Assembly: GCF_000020585.3 (NCBI RefSeq)
Contig: NC_011138.3
Coordinates: 3,227,195-3,291,194 of the forward strand
Length of the DNA stretch: 64,000 bases
Direction: 5' to 3'
Origin: Alteromonas mediterranea DE
GTDB taxonomy: Bacteria > Pseudomonadota > Gammaproteobacteria > Enterobacterales > Alteromonadaceae
Shown: one piece after another, positions 26,017 through 36,537 of the stretch
How the letters are laid out: each line of letters starts with the position of its first letter
How positions within the stretch are numbered: position 1 is the first letter of the stretch
Made by a program: the position numbers and the translations under genes
The notes under the pieces: generated by a model
Databases searched by the model: none
Told to the model about the DNA's origin: nothing
The model's input: the letters and a program-made list of their open reading frames with translations, nothing else

Positions 26017-28413
26017 TTATTGTGTGTAGAGGGCGCTAATGTTTTTCAATGAGTTCCCCTGTTTAGTCACATCAACACATATTGAATTTTGCAATATAGT
26101 TGAGTCCCTATCAGCGTTCATAATAAGTTTTAGATTTTTTGTGCTGTTACCTTTTGCTATAAAAGCACCAAAAGCAGACCCTACTGTTTCACCTAATTCT
26201 ATGCTGTTAACGCTAAACCGTTGAACCTCTAATTCATCAAGATAAAGCACCATATCTAAATCCATGGGAGTATTTTTATTAGCTACGGCTGTGTTTTGTA
26301 TTTGTACGTAGCTTATGTAAACGTACCTATCGAAATATGGCCCTACGTATCCAGGATCTACGTCTACGTCCAGTATTACCGTTGGGGTGTTTGGAGGTAC
26401 TTCCACTGCAGGGTCGACATTCAAAATATACCGATCTAATACATCACCTTCGATGTTCTGGGCATAAACTGTACCTTCTACTGTACAAGTATCTTTGATT
26501 GTTACGTTATCTAACGTACCAGACTCGGCTTGTATTTCACCTTGGAAATATCCGTTTTCAAAATAGGCATCTACCCCAGTTAACACGCCGAACTCGTCAA
26601 TGAACGTTTTATTATTAACGTTTAGTGTCACGCCGATTAATTGGCCGCCCTGTATAATAGGCGACGTAATTTGTTTACCCGCAAATAAATCACCAACAAT
26701 GATACTGTCTGCGACCAGACTCGTTATAGTTGCGGTGTCTACTAGCAGCGTATCGATCAGTACGTACCCATCTTCGTTAATAATAAACGGGATGACTTCT
26801 TCACCATTAGCGGGGTTGTGTACAGAAAATGTATCTGCTGCTATATGGAACCCCGTTCTTATTTCCCCGTCGTCGTCTGTGCGTGCTACAAACCCTACCC
26901 CATATTGTAGGTCGTTGATCGTGGTCTTGATCCCCCACTGTGCTGTATATTTGTTTTCAGCGTCTAGCGCTGTCGACATTATTTCCGATAATGAGTAAGA
27001 CACATCACCGTTGTCTACGGTTAGGGTATCTCCTATTGCTGCCATTAGCTCGCCGTCAATATTTGCCAATACAGCATCGACTGAGTCGATAAACGATCCT
27101 ATTAATTTCGGTGTGCCATCTGGGTTTGTTTTTATCGTTCCATCGGGGTTCCGTTCAAAGATCTCAGCGGTTAGATTATCTATACGTGCCGCTGTACTGG
27201 CTACCTCATCCGCTGTCGCAGCTTCTACGCTACTAGCAAATCCGCCGGTTAAAATCGGATTACCGTCTTCGTCTAAAATAAGCTCGCCATTTTCGTCTTC
27301 CTGAAAAATACTGGCGCTTACTGTATTAAGTTTAGTTGCGGTTGCCTCTCGTTCTTCCGCTGTGACCTTTTCGACGGATGTATTAAACCCACCGCTAAGG
27401 ATAGGGACACCATCTTCATCTACTACATAAGAACCATCAGGGTTAACCTGGAAAATAGCAGCGGCTAATTGGTTTCTGCTTTCTGCTTCAGCGCTAAAAG
27501 CATCTGCCGTTACTTTATCCACTGATGTGATAAACGACCCCGCGAATACCTTATCTCCGTCATTGTCTAAAATAACGTTGCCGTTCTCATCTGTGTCATA
27601 AATCGACGCAGTTAGCTGTTCTATTTTTTCTACGCTAGCAAGGTTCTCGGTTTCTACGACTTCTACGAACTCGTCGTATTTAGTACCTAATCTGCTTTCT
27701 GTAAGGATCAGCTGTGTGCCTACCGCTTGCACGGTTTCTTGGAGTCCTAACACTGTACCGAAGTAGTCATTATCGAGGATGTCCATAGCGTCCGTGATAT
27801 CGTTTTGCCATATACTTAAACTAGCTAAAACATCTTCGCGTGCTTGGTCTATTACTGCGTCGTAACTTAATGCCGTCTCTGCGTACAGGCCATTGGTGCT
27901 ATGATAAGGGCCTGCTACGCCATTAACGTTTACAAACCGGACCCAGTAATAATGCGCGCTTTGCGGGTCTACGATATCGCTGTATAAAAACCCGTTGTTC
28001 GTGCCTATTAAAACAGCAGAGCCTACATCTATTGTCTGGTTAGGATCATCAGAGTTCTCGGTTATCCGATATACTTCAGCAAAGGCATGACCGTTATAAC
28101 TCGGTAAATCCCATGACAAAAGAACAAAGTCTATCCCCGCGTGGGCGTTAACGTTTGTCGGAGCCGGCGGAGTTTCTACTGGACCGCCACCGGTGCTAGG
28201 CGGAGATAATGAAATCCCGCCGTTAAGTGAGAGATTTAAACTGGCAATACCGCCGTCGCCTAAATCACGAAAAGTTACAGCGCGATCTATGGCCTTACCG
28301 CGACGCCCCATTTGAACTTCTAACCCTTCTCTTATGCTTTCTAAGAAAGGTCGCATTTCTCGTGGAACAGTGCCGGGGACCGGAGGGATACCCCCCGTGC
28401 GAGTTTTACTCAT
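26017..28413 (-). CDS. Host-specificity protein (gpJ C-terminal-like)
   Basis: 798 residues. Residues 85-180 form a fibronectin type III domain (PPAPTNVNAHAGIDFVLLSW). Residues 240-430 hold four repeats of about 45 residues, each ending like 'DENGNVILDNDGDKVFAGSF' and followed by SVxxVTA-type helices. Residues 440-660 resemble the DUF1983/central-fibre part of lambda gpJ (KYTAQWGIKTTINDLQYGVG). It starts in the ATGA overlap with the preceding gene. The lack of the large gpJ N-terminus fits a short-tailed phage. Confidence 0.75.
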   Translation of the reverse strand: MSKTRTGGIPPVPGTVPREMRPFLESIREGLEVQMGRRGKAIDRAVTFRDLGDGGIASLNLSLNGGISLSPPSTGGGPVETPPAPTNVNAHAGIDFVLLSWDLPSYNGHAFAEVYRITENSDDPNQTIDVGSAVLIGTNNGFLYSDIVDPQSAHYYWVRFVNVNGVAGPYHSTNGLYAETALSYDAVIDQAREDVLASLSIWQNDITDAMDILDNDYFGTVLGLQETVQAVGTQLILTESRLGTKYDEFVEVVETENLASVEKIEQLTASIYDTDENGNVILDNDGDKVFAGSFITSVDKVTADAFSAEAESRNQLAAAIFQVNPDGSYVVDEDGVPILSGGFNTSVEKVTAEEREATATKLNTVSASIFQEDENGELILDEDGNPILTGGFASSVEAATADEVASTAARIDNLTAEIFERNPDGTIKTNPDGTPKLIGSFIDSVDAVLANIDGELMAAIGDTLTVDNGDVSYSLSEIMSTALDAENKYTAQWGIKTTINDLQYGVGFVARTDDDGEIRTGFHIAADTFSVHNPANGEEVIPFIINEDGYVLIDTLLVDTATITSLVADSIIVGDLFAGKQITSPIIQGGQLIGVTLNVNNKTFIDEFGVLTGVDAYFENGYFQGEIQAESGTLDNVTIKDTCTVEGTVYAQNIEGDVLDRYILNVDPAVEVPPNTPTVILDVDVDPGYVGPYFDRYVYISYVQIQNTAVANKNTPMDLDMVLYLDELEVQRFSVNSIELGETVGSAFGAFIAKGNSTKNLKLIMNADRDSTILQNSICVDVTKQGNSLKNISALYTQ

Positions 28414-30053
28414 AACTCACTCCAGTCGCTGGCTAGGTAAACCCCTGTTACTTGTCCTGTGCCGTGGATTTTTACTTCCCACTCGTTGGCGAGAAAACCC
28501 GATTCCATATAAACAGGACGGCTATCATCGACGGTAAAGTCAGTGCTGTTCACGAGCTGATCATCATAATAAGCATATACGGTCACTTGAGCTGGGTAGT
28601 ATTTCGCTTTGACTTTAAGTAATGCGAAGTTCAGCGCTTGGTCCATTTGCACGCGCTTGGATACCCACTCATAACTAAGGGTAGTTTCACCTTTGTTGAA
28701 TTTTGCTATCTGCCCGTTTGTTTTATTTAAGTACAGAGTATCGTCATGACGGTGCCCGCAGTCCGCATAAAAATCTAAGTCTATCCACGAAACGCTACCG
28801 CCCCTTGGATCTAGAATAAAACCCCTATCGCCGCTTTCTGCTTCGCAAAATCCGAAGTATTTCCCCTCGTGGTATATGCCCCATATCGTGCTAGGGTTAA
28901 GTTCCCCCCATTCATCTTGGGAAAAAATACCCTCGGTTAATACTTTAAGTTCACCGTTGGCGATGCCACATAGACCGTCCGGGCTTGCGTACATGACAAT
29001 GTTTTCGCCAGACACGATTGAGCGTCTAGAGACACATGGTTGTTGGTAATTTAATGGCGCCAACGACATCGACGATGGATCAGAGCCATATACTAAATAC
29101 GGAATATCCTTGGTTAATACCACGGCGCCGTTATCGGTTATTGCGCAGCCTACTATGTCTTTGATGGGTTTGCGATACGCGATAGGCCAGGCGTAAGGTA
29201 AATTAATCTCGGAGAAACAAATCTCTGTTTTGGTTACCCCGATAAGATACCCGTTCGCTGCTGCACCCATCCAAAACAAAGGACCGTCGGGATATAACGA
29301 AGTATCGTCATCCGGTGGGCCATCCCATTCTGCAGACGCTATCACCGGACCTAGTTCGTCAGATTCTAGTGAATCAGTGTGAGTGGTTTGTGAGGCGAGT
29401 AACTCCGCACATAGCTGATAGGACCCAGATTCTGTGCCAGCATTTGATCGGTATATTCTAATTCTTGCGCCGCTTCCCATGTTGCTGTTACCACCAGACG
29501 GTATGGTTAAACTTAGGTCTACCGACTGATCGGGGAAATACACATCAACCGAGTTGCTCGGCAGACTAGGCACAGACTCCCACCCCCATGCGTTGACATA
29601 AGTGTACACATACGAAACGGTTTCCGCGTCGAGCGGATCGGCTTCTGCAGGCGTTGCTCCTTGCACTGATATGTTAGGGGCAAGACTTGGAGAGGGTACG
29701 CTTAATCTATACGAGGTTGATGGGTACGGCTCACCCGCCAGGGCTAAATCGTTTCGCGTTACTCTTGGATAATCCGTATCTGCGATAAATACATACTTGT
29801 ACGGGTCGTTCACAATAGGAGATGGAACGAACGACACTACGTCGTTGTCCACGAACCAATACGTGTCTTCATACAAAAATATGGTCTTTTTACCGACAGC
29901 GCTTTTTCCGATTTCTAGCATGCTTCGGTAAGGTTCTAACCGCCCCCTGTCTAGCCGCGTGTTCAACGCTTTCTGGGCATACCCGTCAGCAAGCTGTGAC
30001 GGGGCTATCATGGGGGCTGCGCCACCGAATTGTTCGAACGCTATTACGGACAT
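28410..30053 (-). CDS. Tail nozzle / DNA-stabilisation-like protein
   Basis: 547 residues, rich in beta strands with a repeated Tyr/Trp pattern, like the propeller-shaped nozzle or P22 gp10-type stabilisation proteins that close the portal vertex. The N-terminus FEQFGGAAPMIAPSQLADGY is typical of the group. GAGGT lies just before the ATG, and a perfect operator lies 11 bases upstream, so this gene opens its own two-gene unit. Confidence 0.65.
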   Translation of the reverse strand: MSVIAFEQFGGAAPMIAPSQLADGYAQKALNTRLDRGRLEPYRSMLEIGKSAVGKKTIFLYEDTYWFVDNDVVSFVPSPIVNDPYKYVFIADTDYPRVTRNDLALAGEPYPSTSYRLSVPSPSLAPNISVQGATPAEADPLDAETVSYVYTYVNAWGWESVPSLPSNSVDVYFPDQSVDLSLTIPSGGNSNMGSGARIRIYRSNAGTESGSYQLCAELLASQTTHTDSLESDELGPVIASAEWDGPPDDDTSLYPDGPLFWMGAAANGYLIGVTKTEICFSEINLPYAWPIAYRKPIKDIVGCAITDNGAVVLTKDIPYLVYGSDPSSMSLAPLNYQQPCVSRRSIVSGENIVMYASPDGLCGIANGELKVLTEGIFSQDEWGELNPSTIWGIYHEGKYFGFCEAESGDRGFILDPRGGSVSWIDLDFYADCGHRHDDTLYLNKTNGQIAKFNKGETTLSYEWVSKRVQMDQALNFALLKVKAKYYPAQVTVYAYYDDQLVNSTDFTVDDSRPVYMESGFLANEWEVKIHGTGQVTGVYLASDWSEL

Positions 30054-30063
30054 ATCAACCTCA

Positions 30064-30080
30064 TATAATCATTGATTATA
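30064..30080. promoter_or_regulatory. Phage operator, perfect (TATAATCA-T-TGATTATA)
   Basis: Perfect palindrome in the 29-base gap between the 2149-residue virion gene and the nozzle gene, 11 bases before the nozzle start. On the minus strand it is preceded by GTAAAA. Confidence 0.8.
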
Positions 30081-30082
30081 TT

Positions 30083-33000
30083 TTACTGGAAAAGATCATC
30101 GATGTCATAGCCTAAAAGTTTGCCGCCTGTCTGCGATACATAAGGTATGGCACGTCTTAGTCCAGCGGTGATTTCTAGTCCGTCTCGTCCAAAAAACGAA
30201 TCGATGTGTTCTGCTGTCGGCCCCAATAAAGAAGCCAACGGCGAGTCTCCATACTTAGGCGCGTTATACATACCTACTAACAATGACGCAGGTCCTAGAC
30301 CGCCTGCCCTATCGAACAACTCAAAGGTATAGGCTGCCGCGCCCATTTTGGCGCTTGGCCCTTCGAAGTTACCGTACTTGATAAACTCTTTTAGCTCTAG
30401 ACCTATCGCCGCTAAACCCATTAAAGGCACCCCTGCGAACAACAACGGTGTGAGAGATTTGGGGATACTATCGCCTCTACGTTGACGGGCTTTAATTTCT
30501 CGCGCCATGCCCTTGATAACCGTCGTACCAAAGGCCCAGTAAAAAGATTTTAACTGCCACACGAGCTGATGGAAGAAACCTAGATCACTTCCCCATGTTG
30601 GTCGTTGTGCAGCGTTAGGTCTTAATATTGATTCGTCGGCGAACTGGTTAACTGCCGCCACTATTTTATCGATGCCGGGATCTTTACCGTCAGAAACTTT
30701 AGGGCTTCCTTTTCTTTGCCAGTACTTCACATCGTCTCGTGTTAACCCTAGTTCGTTTAAGAATCTAGCGCCATGTCGTTGGTTATTTGCTGATTCCTCT
30801 ATAAAGTGAAACCCAGCTGACATCGCCATTATTCGCGTTGTTTTCGTAAACCACTCTAGACCAATAGCACGGAAAAATCTGTCATTCCATTTCTGTACTG
30901 TAGGATCGGTGAATGTCCCGCCGTATTGCTGGTTAATAATCGACGTTACCGTATCGTGCTGAATAACACCTATTGTTCTTGCGATAAGTTCTAAATCGTC
31001 TCTGTTTTTAAACGCATCGAACAGTACTTTAGACTGTTTAACCATACTGCCGAAACTGTCTACTTTCCCCCGTGCCATAATATTAGCGATATCGGTCACT
31101 GAGCTTATAGTGGCAAAAGCTAAAGTAGTGTAATACTGCATCGCCATCATCCACTGTTGGAGCTTACGCGATTCAGGGCTGATGCTAATACCTAAGCGTC
31201 CCATGTAACCTTCGATTATATGTCGCGCTTCTTTTTGACGGTCTTCCGGTAGCTTTTCTATGGCCTCGTCTATTCTCCCGTTAGGGTTCCAATATTCCGG
31301 CGGCTTAGGAGGATTGCTTTTTAGATAATCTATCTGGTCTTGCAAAGCCGCTTTGAAACTCAAGTCAGGATGCGTGAGTAGTTGTTCTTCTAACGACGCT
31401 ATCATTTCGTTGTGGTTTTGCACTTCTTCGCGGAAGTTCTTCGCTATTTCAGAAACACGTTCTAGCGTTTTTGGGTTTACATACTGCGTTTGTGCTTGGC
31501 GTTTAAGACGGTTTTCCAAATCTTCGACTGTGTTATACGCACCAGCGCGAGTCTCGTATTCTGCACGCGATGTTGTTTTGTGGATGTATTTAAACAGCCT
31601 ATGACTTGGCGTAGCCATGAAACGTTCTAAGGCTGACTCCGGGATATCTTTTAGCATACGCGTTGAAACGTTGTCGTTTCCTGGTGCGCGTAGCCCAGAG
31701 TCTTCGAACAGTTCTTCTGATATAGCGCCTTCTTCCGCGATTATAGTACGGATGATCTCTTCCATTTTGGCGTTAGATATATCTGGCATCGCGTTTCTAA
31801 GTACCGCTTTGAAACCTTCGATGTCATTGATAATGGCTTCTGGGTCGTAGATCCTAGGCATGTAGTCATCTATCTTACCTAGCTTTCCACCCATTCTTTC
31901 GGCAGCATACTTCCACATATCATCCATGATTTCTTTGAACTCTGGCGTCTGCTGGTTTATGGCATTGTCGCGTAGCCACTCATCCCATAGGTCTGGGTCT
32001 TCTGGCATGATGTCCTTAAAACGTGCCTCCCACTGTGCTTGCTTTTGTGCACGGGCGTTAAACCAACCTTTGAGCTGCGGCGTGTTTTCTGACTTTAACC
32101 CACCTTTTTTTAAGAACCCGTTGCTAAGAAGAGTAGCCAGTGACTCGTCTGAATCTGCCACATGGTCTTTGTGTACGCTGTATATCATACCGTTCCAGAA
32201 CACGTTCTCACCAACTGAGTACGATTCACCGAACGTATATTTCCTTTCCGCTGTTCTAAAAAGAGAACTGTCTGTATGGTCAGTAGTTGTTGACCGAGAA
32301 TAAAAAATATTTGCGATGATAGACCCTTCCGCGCCCATCTTGCGTAGGCGCGCATCTGCAGTGCGATATAGCTTATCTGCGTCGCGGCCTATTTTTCTAG
32401 CAAATGCACTGTTGGTAATCGAGGCTAGTTTGCGCTTTACTGCATTAAATTCTTCGCGCCCGTAGTTTTTAAATTCACCAAAACCTACGCGGTCTTTACC
32501 AGAAAACAAACCATCGCGTACTGCTTTATCCATAAACTTAGCGAACTGGTGATTAGTCTTGAATCTGTCGGGTAAGATTTCTTTTAATGCATCGAAGATA
32601 CGTTTAAATCCAGCAAAAAAGTGCTCTTTCCAGCTTTTAAGCGCAGGGCGATTTTCACGTTGTTTTTTACCGGAGAACGTATCTTTCGCCCACGCGGCGG
32701 TTTGATCTGCGAACCACTCTTCGAAGTCAGGTTCACCTGATTCTTTAAACTCTTTTTCTAGCCGTGCTTTGTCGGCGTTTGAAACGGTATCCCATTTGGT
32801 ATTAAACAGAACATGGCCGAATTCGTGAGCGAGGATAAGTAAACGTTTAGCCTGGGTTTTAGGATTTTTAACTCTACCTGATTTAAGGCCTATAACCGCA
32901 AAGTCTCCCATAGGTATATAACGGCCGCCAGTCTCGCCTGATTTCAGTGCTTTGTGTAGGTTTTCTATAGGCTTTAACGGCAGTCGTATTTTCCCTGCTT

Positions 33001-36000
33001 TGATCCCTCGTATAACGGCATCGAGGTCGGATTCGTCGAGAACAAGGAGCGGTGTTTCGTTACCAAGTAATTTACGTACTTTTTGTAGAAACGTTTTTTC
33101 TTTTGCATCAATGCCTCTGCTTACTCGTATGCCATCAATATCTTCTAAATTAATTTCCGTATCGATGTCGCGTCTGCCGGTTGGCCCGGCAAACGTATCT
33201 TCGAGTTCGTTATTGGTGTCTTCGTTAAGACGACTTTTCGGCGCATCCGTTGTTTCGTTGTTTTGCACTTCTTTGCGCGTATTAGAAGCCCTTACAAAGT
33301 TACCTTGCTGCTGCTGTTTTTGTGCTTCTTCACGGCGTTGTTCTATGCTTTCTATTTCTCGGTCTAGCTCGCTAATCCGGTTGTCCCAGTAAGTGATTTC
33401 CTGGCGTGCTCGATCTTGGGCTTTTTTATCGCCTTTGCGAGAAGCGTCTGCATATTTAGCTTTGTTTTCTTCTAGTTTATTAACGGCATTAGTTTGCTGT
33501 TCTTCGGCTACGCGAATTTCTTCGCTAAACGAATCAGGATTAAATGCGCCTTTTCTTCCTTCGTAACCTTTATTGTTTACGAAGCTGTCTTGCTGATTGT
33601 ATTCGTCGCGGGTTTGGTTCGTTTTCGCCTCTGACTCTACGCGTCTGATTGTCGCTTTGTGACGATCTACACGCTCTTGTAGCTTGCTTATTTGTGCTTG
33701 GATCTCAGGTGCTTGTTCTGGGTTGCTCGCCAGGCCCTGGGACAATTCCGATATTTCGCTGTTTAACGACTGAATCTTAGTTCGGGCATACTCGATTCTG
33801 CCTCGGTCTTTGTTGCTTAGCCTAACCGGGTCGTCTCCCAGACCGCGTTCTTTTTTAGCAGCTTCTACTAGCTCATTATACGTGTACTTTTTACCGTCAA
33901 TAGTAGCCACGGTATGGGTAGAAGACTCACTTGTTATGTCATCCACGGCGCGTGGGGGCAACCCCATTTCTGTAAGTTGAGCAAGTGCTAAGTTCATTGC
34001 GTTGATATAACGCTCAAACTCGTTCCGCGTCGATACGCTATCAGCGCGTTCTATATCTAGAAAACCGCCGCTGTGTGTTCCGTCCTTATCTTTTTTACCT
34101 AGCAATAAGCGATGGAAGTTCACATTGCGGGTTTTATTGTCGTTATCAACAAAACTGATTTGTCCGCCTTTTCTGTATGCGCCTGCGCCATAGCGGATAG
34201 CAGAGCTCACTACGTCGTCGAGATTTTTGCTTTTACCTTTAATTGATATTTTCTGTGTCGAAGGATCTTGGTCTTTGGAAACACTAAATCCGCCAAAGGT
34301 TACATCACTGTTATTGCCGTCGACTTCGTTTTCGTTAACTTCGGCTAGATCAAGTAGGCGGCCAGCAGGGCTTTCGTACCCACCTGACTCTTCACGGATT
34401 TGTTCTTTTTCCTGGTTAACATCTTGGCGTTGACGTTTTACTAAGTCTTTTATTCTCCGACGAAGAACCTGTTTGATTTGGTCCGGTTTAACAAACGCCA
34501 ATTGCCCGTTCTCGCCTGCGCGAACGTGTTGCGCAGCAATAATACTATCGAGTGAACCTTTTGAAGCTAGTACAGGTGAGCCGTAGTTTCCGTCTTTATC
34601 TATCGGGATTACGCCAACTTCTACCTCATCAGGCTTTGCGTTTACTCCGTAGTTTTGTACCGCACCCGTGCCTTCTTCTTTTAACAGTTGCACAACTGCA
34701 GGGTCTTTGAAAAACAAACGGCCACCAATGACTTGTTTGTCATCTGTCATATCAGGAGTGATTTCTACTGACTGAACAGATTTATCCTCAAGTAATAGCT
34801 GTGGGGTTTCTTCGCCGGGGGTTTGAATATAGCCCGGCTGACGGTCTTGCATAAACGCATTAGCAGAAAAAGCAATTTCTTTATTAGACGAAGGCACGGG
34901 TAAACCAGCTTTAGTAAAGCCTTCGATAATTTTATCTGCTTCTTGTTCCTCATCTAGCACCTGTGTTTGGATTTGAGAACGCATCTGTTCGCGGGGTAAC
35001 GTGTTTTCCTGTTGCTCGAGCGTTGGTTGCTCTTGATCGAGTGCCTGTGTTTGAACCTGCGAGCGCATCTGGTCGCGCGGTAACGTGTTTTCTTTCGGCG
35101 CTAATAACTCGGCAATAGGCGATACTTCTACCGGCGGTTGCTCTTGGTCGAGTACCTGTGTTTGAACTTGCGAACGCATCTGATCGCGTGGTAGCGTGCC
35201 ATCTGTTTGCGTGGTACCAAGAAGTTCTGCTATCGGGTCTGCTTCTGGCTGTGCCACTTCTTGGGTACTTACTTTCGAAGTATATACCGGCGATGACACG
35301 CCTAGCTGCGGCGCAGGTGTATTAACCTCCCCGTCTATGGGCGCGGCTTCTATCCCCGCTGCTTGTTCTTGGTTACCAGCAAACGGTTCACTCGGAATAA
35401 ATTCTCCGTCGAGCGGCCCTGGCGCCATCTGGGTATTTTGCTGCACTTCTTCGGTATTAACTTTAGATGTGTAGTTTGGCCCAGTCGGGGATGCTTCGCC
35501 CTCGAACGTTTGCCCTTGCGGTTGTGTAAACGTAGTTTGCGGTCCAGTAGGATCTTCCGCAGGTAGATACTCTCCCATGAGTTCTTCTACTTGGGGCGGT
35601 AGCGTAATTCGTGTTTCATCGTCTTTTTGACTGGCCTGATATAAATCCAGCATAGACGACGTTAGCTGCGTACCGGCACCTGTAGTACCGCCCACGATAC
35701 CGCCTTGTATCATGGAGTTTAAGATCTCATCGAAGTTGTCTTGGGTCAGCACAGATGTATCAGTTAAATCGGCGATCGCCGCTTTGTCTAACGTAGTCTG
35801 TGCACCCTCGGTTATAGATTCTAGGCCCGATTGCTTACCTAGCTGTTCGGCTGCTCTTTTAAATAAGTCTTTGACGTTTGCCGTTTTGCCTACTGAACTG
35901 GACAGGTCATCGAATAACTTGGCAAGTGGGCCGACTTCTAAAGCCGTTTTTGCTGCACCTACGGTTAGTGCCGCAATAGGATTTTCGATACCTGCTTCGT

Positions 36001-36532
36001 TAAACTCTAACTGGGTTTCACCAACTGTCTGAGGAATGTTATTAACGACAAGCCCTGCTTTGAAAGCGCCAAGCGCTTGTTTACGAGTGACTTGCCCCAT
36101 GATGGCTTTGCCCAGTGCAGCTTTTGCAGCAATGCTACCAAACCCGCCAATAGCGGTAGTAGCGAAATCATAGGTTTGTTCGCCTAACGCCGATGCAGCG
36201 TAATCACCGAAATCCGCAAACGTTTCGATGTCTTTATAAGAAGAAATCCGCGCAGGGTTTAGCGCGGCGTCTTTTAGGTTTTTTTCTATGCCGTCTTTAG
36301 CCCACTCTTCGGCGGCTTCTGCACCTACTAATTGGCTAAGTGCTTGTATAAATCCATACCCTGCGGCTTGGTTGTTATCTGTTCCGCGATACACCCCTTT
36401 CATAAATTCACTAGGGTTATTTGTTGATGTCGCGGTATTAATAGATTGGCCGACATTCCCTGCCATTAGTTCGTCAACAGGCGAAGTATTAGAAGGTGTT
36501 CCGCCTAGTAGTTCTGCAATTGGGTCTGCCAT
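30083..36532 (-). CDS. Giant internal virion (ejection) protein with zinc-protease motif
   Basis: 2149 residues, the largest product in the window. Residues 1-540 are low-complexity, with four (D/S)P(I/V)xEL(L/M) boxes and three copies of a unit built on LPRDQMRSQVQTQ. Residues 900-1090 are coiled coil. HEFGH at 1236-1240 with EEWFAD about 30 residues on makes a gluzincin-like metallopeptidase. The C-terminal 250 residues contain hydrophobic stretches (LTPLLFAGVPLMGLAAIG). Such giant proteins are packed in podovirus heads and ejected with the DNA; here it may also open the cell wall or process virion proteins. It lies 6 bases after the 597-residue gene. Confidence 0.75.
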   Translation of the reverse strand: MADPIAELLGGTPSNTSPVDELMAGNVGQSINTATSTNNPSEFMKGVYRGTDNNQAAGYGFIQALSQLVGAEAAEEWAKDGIEKNLKDAALNPARISSYKDIETFADFGDYAASALGEQTYDFATTAIGGFGSIAAKAALGKAIMGQVTRKQALGAFKAGLVVNNIPQTVGETQLEFNEAGIENPIAALTVGAAKTALEVGPLAKLFDDLSSSVGKTANVKDLFKRAAEQLGKQSGLESITEGAQTTLDKAAIADLTDTSVLTQDNFDEILNSMIQGGIVGGTTGAGTQLTSSMLDLYQASQKDDETRITLPPQVEELMGEYLPAEDPTGPQTTFTQPQGQTFEGEASPTGPNYTSKVNTEEVQQNTQMAPGPLDGEFIPSEPFAGNQEQAAGIEAAPIDGEVNTPAPQLGVSSPVYTSKVSTQEVAQPEADPIAELLGTTQTDGTLPRDQMRSQVQTQVLDQEQPPVEVSPIAELLAPKENTLPRDQMRSQVQTQALDQEQPTLEQQENTLPREQMRSQIQTQVLDEEQEADKIIEGFTKAGLPVPSSNKEIAFSANAFMQDRQPGYIQTPGEETPQLLLEDKSVQSVEITPDMTDDKQVIGGRLFFKDPAVVQLLKEEGTGAVQNYGVNAKPDEVEVGVIPIDKDGNYGSPVLASKGSLDSIIAAQHVRAGENGQLAFVKPDQIKQVLRRRIKDLVKRQRQDVNQEKEQIREESGGYESPAGRLLDLAEVNENEVDGNNSDVTFGGFSVSKDQDPSTQKISIKGKSKNLDDVVSSAIRYGAGAYRKGGQISFVDNDNKTRNVNFHRLLLGKKDKDGTHSGGFLDIERADSVSTRNEFERYINAMNLALAQLTEMGLPPRAVDDITSESSTHTVATIDGKKYTYNELVEAAKKERGLGDDPVRLSNKDRGRIEYARTKIQSLNSEISELSQGLASNPEQAPEIQAQISKLQERVDRHKATIRRVESEAKTNQTRDEYNQQDSFVNNKGYEGRKGAFNPDSFSEEIRVAEEQQTNAVNKLEENKAKYADASRKGDKKAQDRARQEITYWDNRISELDREIESIEQRREEAQKQQQQGNFVRASNTRKEVQNNETTDAPKSRLNEDTNNELEDTFAGPTGRRDIDTEINLEDIDGIRVSRGIDAKEKTFLQKVRKLLGNETPLLVLDESDLDAVIRGIKAGKIRLPLKPIENLHKALKSGETGGRYIPMGDFAVIGLKSGRVKNPKTQAKRLLILAHEFGHVLFNTKWDTVSNADKARLEKEFKESGEPDFEEWFADQTAAWAKDTFSGKKQRENRPALKSWKEHFFAGFKRIFDALKEILPDRFKTNHQFAKFMDKAVRDGLFSGKDRVGFGEFKNYGREEFNAVKRKLASITNSAFARKIGRDADKLYRTADARLRKMGAEGSIIANIFYSRSTTTDHTDSSLFRTAERKYTFGESYSVGENVFWNGMIYSVHKDHVADSDESLATLLSNGFLKKGGLKSENTPQLKGWFNARAQKQAQWEARFKDIMPEDPDLWDEWLRDNAINQQTPEFKEIMDDMWKYAAERMGGKLGKIDDYMPRIYDPEAIINDIEGFKAVLRNAMPDISNAKMEEIIRTIIAEEGAISEELFEDSGLRAPGNDNVSTRMLKDIPESALERFMATPSHRLFKYIHKTTSRAEYETRAGAYNTVEDLENRLKRQAQTQYVNPKTLERVSEIAKNFREEVQNHNEMIASLEEQLLTHPDLSFKAALQDQIDYLKSNPPKPPEYWNPNGRIDEAIEKLPEDRQKEARHIIEGYMGRLGISISPESRKLQQWMMAMQYYTTLAFATISSVTDIANIMARGKVDSFGSMVKQSKVLFDAFKNRDDLELIARTIGVIQHDTVTSIINQQYGGTFTDPTVQKWNDRFFRAIGLEWFTKTTRIMAMSAGFHFIEESANNQRHGARFLNELGLTRDDVKYWQRKGSPKVSDGKDPGIDKIVAAVNQFADESILRPNAAQRPTWGSDLGFFHQLVWQLKSFYWAFGTTVIKGMAREIKARQRRGDSIPKSLTPLLFAGVPLMGLAAIGLELKEFIKYGNFEGPSAKMGAAAYTFELFDRAGGLGPASLLVGMYNAPKYGDSPLASLLGPTAEHIDSFFGRDGLEITAGLRRAIPYVSQTGGKLLGYDIDDLFQ

Positions 36533-36537
36533 ACAAC

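Noticed and set aside
26625..26660. TATAATAGG as another operator
   Set aside because: Only the first six bases match, and it is inside the specificity-protein gene.
31353..33392. Plus-strand frames of 77-146 codons opposite the giant virion gene
   Set aside because: Ser/Arg-rich antisense shadows with no ribosome sites; the moron at 39009, in contrast, has promoter, ribosome site and signal peptide.
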